A stretch of 10,979 nt of DNA from Betaproteobacteria bacterium. GTDB taxonomy: Bacteria; Pseudomonadota; Gammaproteobacteria; Burkholderiales; Burkholderiaceae_C. The stretch is taken from NCBI GenBank assembly GCA_009922295.1, contig RFWA01000053.1, positions 1-10,979 of the forward strand. Reading direction: 5' to 3'. The position numbers and the translations under genes are program-made. Shown piece by piece: positions 1 through 6,076 of the stretch. The notes below the pieces were generated by a model. That model had not been told where the DNA came from and ran no database searches. It worked only from the letters and a program-made list of their open reading frames with translations. The first letter of the stretch is position 1; every line of letters starts with the position of its first letter.

Positions 1-1214
1 AATTGCATCGCCTGTGGGGCGTCGGCATGCTGATGTCGCTGATCCGATGGCTCGAGATCCTTGCGTTTGCGGTGTTCACTTACGACCAAACCAAATCCGC
101 GTTGTGGGTGGCCAGCCTGATGATGTTGCGCCTGCTGCCCTTGTCCCTTTTTGGCCTTGCGATGGGGGCACTGGCCTCGCACATCTCGCGTCGTTGGCTG
201 CTGATCGTGACGCATGCCGGTCTGTTGGCAACCTCCTTGCTGCTGCTGATCGTGTCCGCCTTTGGTGCCATCGAGGTCTGGCACCTGGCGTTGGCGAGCT
301 TCATTAACGGCATTGTCTGGGCTGGTGACATGCCCTTGCGGCGTGCGCTGATGGGTGACCTGGCCGGGCAGGGGCGAATGGTTCAGGCCATGTCTCTGGA
401 TGCTGTGGCCTCCAACGCTTGCCGCTTGGTTGGCCCCATGCTGGGCGGCCTGCTGCTGGCGCAGGGCGGCCTGACGGTGGTACTGATCTGCACAACGCTG
501 CTTTACCTGCCGGTGCTCGCGGCTCTTGGTGGCTTGGTCGACCCGCCGCCAACTGATGCAGTGGCCTCCAAAGCGACGATCCGAGATGTTTTGCTGCGCG
601 GCCTGCGCGCAGCGCGCGAATCTCGCCCGCTGAAGGCCACCCTGTGGATCACAGTGCTTTTCAACCTGTTTGGCTGGCCAGTGCTGAGCATGATTCCGGT
701 GATCGGCCGCGACCAGCTTCACCTTGACGCGCAGGGCGTGGGCCTGCTGGCCAGTCTGGACGGTATAGGCTCGCTGCTGGGCGCGTTGACTCTGACATCG
801 ATCGCACGGCGTCTGCGCCATGGGCCGGTTTATCTTGGGGCTGTCCTGCTTTTTCTGGTCTTGCAGATTGGCTTCGCCTGGAGTCATCAAGTGGTGCTGA
901 CCAGTGCCATTCTTTTTGTCATCGGCATTGCGCAGGCCGGTTTCGCAGTGATGCAACCGACGTTGGTGTACAACAACGCGCCGGCCGACAGACGCCTGGA
1001 GGTCATGGGCCTGATGACCATGTGCATCGGCGTCGGGCCCTTGGGTTTTCTTGCCATTGGTTGGCTCGCGCAGCGTCTTGGCGCCCCGACGGCTGCGCTG
1101 ATCTGCGCGGTGAGCGGTCTTGTCGCCGTGGCGTCGACCTGGCCGCTGTGCCGTGCCTGCTTCGAAAGTCCAAAGACGGCGGTCCTGCAACAAAAACCGG
1201 TGGGCGGTGAATGA
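1..1214 (+). CDS. MFS transporter, exporter-like (5' end outside window)
   Basis: Inner-membrane major facilitator superfamily permease, most like the MFS_3/EntS-type exporter group; the substrate cannot be told from sequence. The frame is open to the left edge and about 403 residues are visible. They form roughly 11-12 hydrophobic segments, with a longer polar stretch near residues 183-208 that looks like the central cytoplasmic loop between the two six-helix halves. The first visible residues (HRLWGVGMLMSLIRWLE) match the region just before and within helix 1 of these permeases. The true start is therefore probably a short distance upstream, and the TTG at base 3 is not a convincing initiator. 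It ends in a TGA about 100 bases from the oppositely oriented isomerase gene, so it converges on the catabolic cluster rather than belonging to its operon. Family assignment is firm; a link to the neighbouring pathway is only a guess. Confidence 0.85.
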   Translation, partial: LHRLWGVGMLMSLIRWLEILAFAVFTYDQTKSALWVASLMMLRLLPLSLFGLAMGALASHISRRWLLIVTHAGLLATSLLLLIVSAFGAIEVWHLALASFINGIVWAGDMPLRRALMGDLAGQGRMVQAMSLDAVASNACRLVGPMLGGLLLAQGGLTVVLICTTLLYLPVLAALGGLVDPPPTDAVASKATIRDVLLRGLRAARESRPLKATLWITVLFNLFGWPVLSMIPVIGRDQLHLDAQGVGLLASLDGIGSLLGALTLTSIARRLRHGPVYLGAVLLFLVLQIGFAWSHQVVLTSAILFVIGIAQAGFAVMQPTLVYNNAPADRRLEVMGLMTMCIGVGPLGFLAIGWLAQRLGAPTAALICAVSGLVAVASTWPLCRACFESPKTAVLQQKPVGGE

Positions 1215-1239
1215 CCTCCGAGGCCCGGTGTGTGCCTTG

Positions 1240-1254
1240 ATGCAATGCAATGCA
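1240..1254. repeat. Three tandem ATGCA units
   Basis: Three perfect head-to-tail copies of the pentamer ATGCA lie in the 103-base gap between the convergent MFS and isomerase genes. No strong hairpin followed by a T-tract is visible in this gap, so no classical intrinsic terminator can be named for either gene. The repeat is short and may be chance. Confidence 0.5.
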
Positions 1255-1317
1255 GCGCAGGAACGACATCTAAGCGGGACATTTAAGCCCCAGCCCTGAA
1301 CCAAGATGCTGTTCCAG

Positions 1318-2235
1318 TTACCGTCGTTCGATCACAAATCCTGCCGATCTGAGCGCGTGCTGGTACCAGTGCCAACCCAATTCAAATGCCTGCCACTCTT
1401 GTTGCAAGGCTTCGGATTGTGGCAACAGAGCACCGTTAAGAAATCCATGTTGGTGCTTCAGGCTAAAGGCAGCAGTCGCGGGTAGATTCTCAGCTTTGAA
1501 CTTGGCCACATAGCCCCAAACATTTTCAAAGCAAAAACGGCGTAACCCACCGGCATATAAGGCTTCGGTCTGCTCCATGATTGGAAGACAACCCTGCCCC
1601 AATGGAACGCCCTGAACCCAGGGGCGGCCTTCGTTGTTGACGATCACGTGGTCCTTGACATGCACTGCGTCAATGTAAGCTTGCATAGCCCGTAATGCCT
1701 GCAAGGGGTCTTCGCCCACCATTTGCGAATTACCGTAGTCATACAAAGCCCTGATTCGAGGATGATTTACCTCTGCCAGTATGCGGGATATCACCTCGCC
1801 CTGAAAATCCTCGTGGTTTTCAAAGACGATCGTGATGCCCAATCTTTCGGCTTCTGGCGCGATAGCCTGGAGGTCACGCACGGTCCAGTCAATCTGTTCG
1901 GACAGTGGTGCTTCGTACTTGGTGTAAACACGCAAACGCTCGGCCCCCAATTGGCTTGCAACCGACAGCATTTTCTGCAGGTTATCCACGCGGGTGTCGC
2001 TGGTGTCAATTTCACAGGCCAAGTTGTGCTCCTGCAAGCAGGCCCGCACGCTGGCGAAATGCTCGGACGTCGTTCCACCCAAGTCCCGATACCCCGGCCC
2101 ATTCGCAGAGATGTTGACGCCGGTGAACCCTCGTTCTTGAGCCAGTGAAATATAGCTAAAAACGTCAAAGTCACGTCGGTACTTGAACTGAAAGCGCAGA
2201 CTGAAACTATGAATGTGCATCTCGATAAATTTCAT
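1318..2235 (-). CDS. Sugar phosphate isomerase/epimerase family protein (xylose isomerase-like TIM barrel)
   Basis: A 305-residue cytoplasmic protein of the AP-endonuclease-2/xylose-isomerase-like TIM-barrel superfamily, whose members epimerise or isomerise sugars, sugar phosphates and hydroxy-keto acids or act as dehydratases. The four expected metal ligands are visible: Glu139 (VFENHED), Asp166 (LYDYGN), His192 (AVHVKDH) and Glu237 (CFENVWG). The N-terminus (MHIHSFS) is typical of barrel strand 1, and the length is normal. A C-terminal extension of about 55 residues rich in aromatic residues follows the last barrel motif. The chosen ATG has an AAGG about 9 bases upstream that overlaps the TAA stop of the kinase gene, and the intercistronic gap is 11 bases. 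It is therefore almost certainly cotranscribed with, and probably translationally linked to, the kinase. It is the last gene of the four-gene cluster. The substrate is unknown; the kinase next door suggests, but does not prove, a phosphorylated one. Confidence 0.8.
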   Translation of the reverse strand: MKFIEMHIHSFSLRFQFKYRRDFDVFSYISLAQERGFTGVNISANGPGYRDLGGTTSEHFASVRACLQEHNLACEIDTSDTRVDNLQKMLSVASQLGAERLRVYTKYEAPLSEQIDWTVRDLQAIAPEAERLGITIVFENHEDFQGEVISRILAEVNHPRIRALYDYGNSQMVGEDPLQALRAMQAYIDAVHVKDHVIVNNEGRPWVQGVPLGQGCLPIMEQTEALYAGGLRRFCFENVWGYVAKFKAENLPATAAFSLKHQHGFLNGALLPQSEALQQEWQAFELGWHWYQHALRSAGFVIERR

Positions 2236-2246
2236 ACGAAAAAACC

Positions 2247-3200
2247 TTATGACAGCAAACGATGAAGCATTTGGATTTCAGCCTGAAGCGCGACGCTGTA
2301 TAAGCGCGACGTTTTCTCGTCGGAGCCGCCTGTGTCCTGCGCACGCATGGCGCAATACGCCGCGAAGCGGTAATGGTGACTGCTTCGGGTAATGCGCAGC
2401 CGTTCAGACGTCTCCATCGCATCCGTTGGGTGCTCATCCAGGACAGAAAAGTAAGCCCTCAAAAACCGTTGCTCCTGGGCCAACGTGAGTACCGGGTAAC
2501 CATAAAGCACTTGCATTGCAGGAGACACAAACGTCAACACATCTTGAAGTCCGTCTCCGATTCCCGGACACTGCCAATCGATCAGACGCAACCCATCAGG
2601 GCTGCTCACGATATTGCCCGGCCCACAGTCAGTGTGTACCAATACCCCGTTGCGGATTGGATGGACGGTTTCAAAGGACAATCTACGGCTTAACTCACGA
2701 ACGCTGTCACTCAAGGCGCTTTCGTGACGTTGCAACATCACTTCAGCATGCGTTAGCAGGTTGGGTGCATCACTTGGTAGCTGGCGAAAGGCATTTGCGG
2801 CGAAAGGATCAATGGGGATGCTGTGCACTCGCCCAAGCAAAGTTGCTGTCGCTTCAAGGTCACCATTCCAATAGCTTCCCTTGACATACTCATAGACCAG
2901 CAGACTTCCTACCGGACTATCGGCAATAAACGCAAGCGGCGTAGGAGCGCATTGATGACCTTTCAGGAACTGCAATGCTGCATATTCGGCTGTCGGCAGA
3001 ATCGGGAACATTGGGTTTGCAGGCACATCGGCGAACTGCTTAACTACCCAGTCCAGGGTGCTGAGCTGTTTGCTGCGCAGCCGGTACACCCGATTCCAAA
3101 ATCCCCCTGTCAGCAACTCCAGATACATCCCATCGGAGGACTCCGCCGGCAAAAGCCCATTGGCCTGCAACACGCCTAGCAAGATCTTTTCGTGAGACAT
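2247..3200 (-). CDS. APH-family (aminoglycoside phosphotransferase fold) small-molecule kinase
   Basis: A 317-residue cytoplasmic kinase of the APH/choline-kinase fold. Visible landmarks in order are a glycine-containing ATP loop (LTGGFWNRVYRL, about 30-41), the ATP-binding lysine in VVKQF (Lys54), a probable helix-C glutamate (Glu72), the hinge LLVYEYVKG (100-108), the catalytic loop HTDCGPGN with Asp191 and Asn196, and the metal-binding IDWQ with Asp208. All core catalytic residues are present, so an active kinase is expected. Members of this fold phosphorylate hydroxyls of choline, homoserine, hydroxylysine, methylthioribose or aminoglycosides. The metabolic operon setting argues for a catabolic substrate rather than antibiotic resistance. 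Its ATG overlaps the TGA of the upstream dehydrogenase by one base (TGATG), a classic sign of translational coupling, and an AGG lies just upstream. The isomerase follows 11 bases downstream. The exact substrate cannot be read from the sequence. Confidence 0.82.
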   Translation of the reverse strand: MSHEKILLGVLQANGLLPAESSDGMYLELLTGGFWNRVYRLRSKQLSTLDWVVKQFADVPANPMFPILPTAEYAALQFLKGHQCAPTPLAFIADSPVGSLLVYEYVKGSYWNGDLEATATLLGRVHSIPIDPFAANAFRQLPSDAPNLLTHAEVMLQRHESALSDSVRELSRRLSFETVHPIRNGVLVHTDCGPGNIVSSPDGLRLIDWQCPGIGDGLQDVLTFVSPAMQVLYGYPVLTLAQEQRFLRAYFSVLDEHPTDAMETSERLRITRSSHHYRFAAYCAMRAQDTGGSDEKTSRLYSVALQAEIQMLHRLLS

Positions 3201-4204
3201 CAGCCTGGGTGCGCCAGGGCCTGCAGCTCGGCCATCAGATCGTCGGGCACTTCAACACCATGGGCGTTCGCATAGGCTGCATGATCGGCGCGCCCTTTGC
3301 CCGGCAGGCGTGCGCCCTCCTGCTCATAAATGGTCTGGGTGAGTCGGGCAATACGCTGCGCGAATCCGGGCGCACAGCGTGCAGGGTCAATGGCGATAAA
3401 GCATTGGCCTACGCCAGGCGGGCCGCCAGAGTTATCCAGCAGTGAGCTGGCCTCGAACGACCAATTGGCGCCGCCCAGCCCTGCAATTAGGATGTCGACA
3501 AGTAAAGCGAGAGCGTAGCCCTTGTGACCCGCAGCCGGCGCCATGGTTCCCGCCAAGGCTGCCTGGGGATCGGTCGTCGGGCGGCCATCCACGTCGATCG
3601 CCCAACCTTCAGGTATCGGGCCACCGGTTCGCGCAGCAGCTATCACATTCACCCGGGCAGTTGCCGAACTGGACATGTCGGCGACGATGGCTTCGGCCCC
3701 TTCTTGGGGTACGCCAAAGCCCCAGGGATTGGTCCCGAAGACCGGTTTTCTTCCACCCACCGGCGCCATCATGGCAGAGGCGTTTGCAAAGGCCAGACTA
3801 ACCAGTCCGTGCTCAAGAAAACGGTGAATGAACCAGCCAAGTACGCCGGCCGAGTAGGCGTTCCTGATCGTCATGAAGGCGATCCCTTGGCTACGCACAA
3901 TCGATACAAATTCTGGCAACGCGAACAAAAATGCAGTGTGTGAAAATCCATTGGAAGCATCGACCCCAAGGATTGCCGGGGCGAGAATTTCCGTGCGCGC
4001 TATGGCATGACCATCCACTTTGCCACAGAGCAGGTGCTCACAATAAGTCGGCAGATAGGCCAAGCCGACATTGCGGATACCCTGCGCTTCTGCCTCAGTA
4101 ATTGACTGCGCTACAACAGCACTTTGGCGGATGTCCCCACCGCTTGCAATCAAGGCTTGCACGGCAAGCTCGTGGACTTGCTGCAATGTCAATCTTGAAG
4201 TCAT
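3200..4204 (-). CDS. Ldh_2 family NAD(P)-dependent oxidoreductase (malate/L-lactate dehydrogenase type)
   Basis: A 334-residue cytoplasmic oxidoreductase of the Ldh_2 family (malate, L-sulfolactate, ureidoglycolate dehydrogenases and the imine reductase DpkA). Recognisable blocks are a helical N-terminus; AEAQGIRNVGLAYLPTY (38-54), in the place of the family's RGxxSHGxxRLPxY; KVDGHA (62-67); the coenzyme-region motif GTNPWGFGVP (157-166); a DMSSSATAR segment (176-184); IPEGWAIDVDGRPTTDP; and the GHKGYALALLVDIL helix. Length is normal. The usual SHG histidine is replaced by Val46, and the second motif, which normally carries a histidine (SHHxG), reads NAYSAG (115-120). The substrate or mechanism may therefore differ from the best-known members, although this could be a subfamily trait. 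The gene starts 14 bases after the broken enolase gene, with only a weak Shine-Dalgarno, and its stop overlaps the start of the kinase. It probably oxidises a hydroxy acid or reduces a keto or imino acid; direction and substrate are unknown. Confidence 0.85.
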   Translation of the reverse strand: MTSRLTLQQVHELAVQALIASGGDIRQSAVVAQSITEAEAQGIRNVGLAYLPTYCEHLLCGKVDGHAIARTEILAPAILGVDASNGFSHTAFLFALPEFVSIVRSQGIAFMTIRNAYSAGVLGWFIHRFLEHGLVSLAFANASAMMAPVGGRKPVFGTNPWGFGVPQEGAEAIVADMSSSATARVNVIAAARTGGPIPEGWAIDVDGRPTTDPQAALAGTMAPAAGHKGYALALLVDILIAGLGGANWSFEASSLLDNSGGPPGVGQCFIAIDPARCAPGFAQRIARLTQTIYEQEGARLPGKGRADHAAYANAHGVEVPDDLMAELQALAHPG

Positions 4205-4209
4205 CAGGC

Positions 4210-4219
4210 AGAGATCTCT
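4210..4219. repeat. Perfect 10-base palindrome AGAGATCTCT
   Basis: A perfect palindrome sits between the enolase-superfamily remnant and the dehydrogenase start, where a ribosome-binding site would be expected. It could form a small hairpin or be a coincidental BglII-like site. No regulatory role is shown. Confidence 0.35.
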
Positions 4220-5258
4220 CAGTTAAACCTAGCAGTTTTGCTGAGCGTTTGCTCAAGCACCGCTTCATTGAGTTCGACGCCGAGCCCCGGTGCTTCCGGG
4301 AGTGTGAACCAGCCCTGGCTATCCAACTTTAGCGGAGACTTCAGCAGGTAATCACGTCGTTCTGGCGACCATTCAGGCGCATCCAGTGGCCACTCGACAT
4401 AGGTTTCGCCTGAGGTCCCGGCTATCAACTGCAGGTTGGCCATCATGCCCAAGCCATTTCCCCACGTATGAGAACTGAACAGTCGGCCCCTTGTCGCGAC
4501 TTGACGGGCGAATGGCGCGAGTCCAGTGATGCCACACCCGCCAGACGAATGCCCGCCCGATTTCGCAGAGCGCGCATACCTTCGTAGTCCCCCCGATGCA
4601 GGGGCTCTTCCATCCAGAACACGTGCAACTTTTCAAGCTCCTTGGCGACTTGAAGCGCGTGCTCAAGGTCCCACGATGGCGCAGTGTCCCAAGGCATCCT
4701 CCACCCTTGGTTGCAGTCCACCATCAAATCCAATTGGTCACCCACGGCTTCCCTAATCGCCCTCAACGCGGCAAGGTCCGCGGCTAAGTCGCTGCGACCG
4801 AAACGCAGCTTGAGTGCGGGGATGCCCGCGGCCAAGCATCGCGTCGCCACCCCAACCATGTCATTTGTTGACCGATGCACACCGCTGGACTGATAGGCGC
4901 GCAGTCGAGGTGCCTTTCCGCCTAGCATCTTCCACACAGCTTGCCCTTGCGTCTTGCCCGCCAGGTCCCATAACGCTACATCCAAGGGCCAGGGCCGCCC
5001 AGCATGGAAATCGATATTCATCAACACCGCATGGTGTCGATTCAGTTCCATGGCCTCCTGGCCAATGAACAGGTGCTCGTAATCGGCAAAGCCCAACATA
5101 GCGTCTCCAGAACCCACACCCATGCGTCCGTCTTCATCAAAGACGCGGACGAGGGTCGCCGGAAAGCGGGTACGGGGCCGAGAATCCCATGAGGCCGGGA
5201 ATGGTGGCTCAAGTCGGAGTTGGTGGTGTGTGATGACAATTCGGGTAATTCGGGCCAT
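4219..5258 (-). pseudogene. Mandelate racemase/muconate lactonizing enzyme family gene, broken by an out-of-frame internal deletion
   Basis: The 5' part encodes the N-terminal capping domain and half of the barrel of an enolase-superfamily enzyme. It includes the WPLDVALWDLAGK motif, a strand-2 K-x-R (ALKLRFG), the strand-3 metal ligand in DLMVDCNQGW and the strand-4 ligand in FWMEEP. After GIRLAG (near base 4537) this frame turns into unrelated sequence and stops near 4443. In another frame the family resumes as GITGLAPFARQVATRG, then SSHTWGNGLGMMANLQL, and runs to a stop at 4219. Compared with the usual layout, about 30 residues between LAGGE and GxTGL are missing. These include the third metal ligand (Glu of GGE) and a barrel strand. 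A simple frameshift would not lose residues, so this is a deletion of about 90 bases that also changes frame. The start is taken as ATG at 5258, which has GGAG 10 bases upstream; an upstream in-frame TTG (5276) would place that GGAG inside the coding region. The ancestral role was probably sugar-acid or hydroxy-acid dehydration or racemisation. It was the first gene of the cluster. Confidence 0.85.
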
Positions 5259-5292
5259 TTCGACAGCGCTCCGCAACTGTCATTCATGTTAC

Positions 5293-5304
5293 ACGACTCG
5301 TCGT
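5293..5304. promoter_or_regulatory. Inverted repeat ACGAC-TC-GTCGT upstream of the catabolic cluster
   Basis: Two 5-base arms with a 2-base spacer form a perfect dyad about 35 bases upstream of the enolase-family start. This is where a repressor operator or the start of the mRNA could lie. No regulator gene is present in the window, and the promoter itself cannot be assigned with confidence. Confidence 0.3.
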
Positions 5305-5338
5305 ACGTCTATTGCACAAAGGTAGTTCCAACAAGCTA

Positions 5339-5428
5339 TTGACGCCGCGTCAAATTGCCCAAATCTGCCGATTGCCAATTTGGATCAGTCAAAAATTGGC
5401 GCTGGCATCAAAGCCGCGTCGGCGTCAA
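5339..5428. promoter_or_regulatory. Cluster of inverted repeats, candidate operator/promoter region of the catabolic cluster (or terminator of the DUF4337 gene)
   Basis: Several dyads are packed into the gap between the DUF4337 stop and the enolase-family start. TTGACG-CCG-CGTCAA at 5339-5353 is a perfect inverted repeat. GCCAATTT (5374-5381) pairs with AAATTGGC (5393-5400) across 11 bases. TTGACGCCG (5339-5347) recurs in inverse orientation as CGGCGTCAA (5420-5428), right after the DUF4337 stop. On the minus strand none of them is followed by a clean U-tract, so an intrinsic terminator is less likely than protein-binding sites. The region lies about 80-170 bases upstream of the cluster's first start codon. 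Which factor binds is unknown. Confidence 0.4.
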
Positions 5429-5432
5429 CAGC

Positions 5433-6017
5433 TCAGAACAGCAGAAAGAACCCGTTGATGGTCGCCAGCAGGCCCAAAAAGCCGAGCACACCGCCGGCCA
5501 GAAACAGCGCCGGTATGGAGCCAATGATAGACACAGAAAGCAGGACAATCGCGATTTGCAGCATGCCCTCGCCGTAGTCGAACCAAGGATCCTGGCGCAA
5601 CGCGTGGTCGCGTGATGCTTCATGTGCCTTCGCACGTGCCAGCAGTTCCTTCTTTCCCTCCTTGCTCTCTGGCTCGGACTCGTAGCGCTCTGCCGTTTTC
5701 TTGTACTCGTCGATTTTTTTCTGGAATGCTTCCCTGGCAGTTGCCGGCATGGTGGGGTCGCGCAGCAGTTGCAACTCCAAATCGGCAGCGGCGATCTTTA
5801 AAGAGGTTTGGCGTATCGCCTTGGCCTGGTAGAAGGCATAGGCATTGGCAGCCAGTATGTTCTCCTGGGTCGCTTCTTTGGCTGAGTTTGACCCGCCCAA
5901 GCTGGAGACGGCCAGTACCATCGCCAAAATCGAGATCATTAACGCTGTGCGGTTTTTGTTTTTATCGCCACCGTGTTCTGCATGCTCTATGAGCTCGGAT
6001 GATTCATGTGCTTCCAT
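5433..6017 (-). CDS. DUF4337 domain-containing membrane protein
   Basis: A 194-residue protein matching the DUF4337 layout. It has a short acidic and histidine-rich N-terminus (MEAHESSELIEHAEHGG), a first membrane segment around residues 25-42 (ALMISILAMVLAVSSL), and a central charged, probably coiled-coil helical region (about 45-145) containing ANAYAFYQAKAIRQ. Two closely spaced C-terminal hydrophobic segments (about 150-194) end in GFFLLF. The topology suggests an inner-membrane protein with a central soluble helical domain. Its biochemical role is unknown. The start is supported by a strong AAGGAGA located 7 bases upstream of the ATG. It follows zwf by 59 bases on the same strand and may be cotranscribed with gnd-zwf, but the gap is large enough for its own promoter. 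Confidence 0.8.
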   Translation of the reverse strand: MEAHESSELIEHAEHGGDKNKNRTALMISILAMVLAVSSLGGSNSAKEATQENILAANAYAFYQAKAIRQTSLKIAAADLELQLLRDPTMPATAREAFQKKIDEYKKTAERYESEPESKEGKKELLARAKAHEASRDHALRQDPWFDYGEGMLQIAIVLLSVSIIGSIPALFLAGGVLGFLGLLATINGFFLLF

Positions 6018-6076
6018 AGTGGTTCTCCTTATCCTAAACCTATTTAGATGGTGTCAACAACGCGCTGGCGCAGCCT

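Noticed and set aside
3..1214. MFS gene complete in the window, starting at TTG 3.
   Set aside because: The frame is open to the edge, no Shine-Dalgarno can be seen, and the first residues already lie at the entry of helix 1, so the start is most likely further left.
2247..3200. Antibiotic resistance gene (aminoglycoside phosphotransferase).
   Set aside because: Only the fold is shared. Coupling to a dehydrogenase and an isomerase indicates a metabolic kinase, and no mobile element or resistance context is present.
4219..4452. A separate small gene of 77 codons starting at TTG 4452.
   Set aside because: It is in frame with HTWGNG and the GITGL segment upstream of 4452 and is clearly the C-terminus of the enolase-superfamily gene, not an independent protein.
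4443..4560. Programmed ribosomal frameshift joining the two enolase frames.
   Set aside because: Shifting frame would not restore the roughly 30 missing residues with the metal ligand, and no slippery sequence is evident at the junction.
5612..5992. Open frames on the + strand opposite DUF4337, and similar long frames opposite zwf, gnd and the cluster.
   Set aside because: They are antisense shadows of GC-rich genes without recognisable domains or ribosome-binding sites.
6031..6057. Sigma-70 promoter (TTGACA with TAGGAT) before the DUF4337 gene.
   Set aside because: The spacer is only 15 bases, the -10 box is poor, and the start of transcription would fall on the Shine-Dalgarno, leaving almost no leader.
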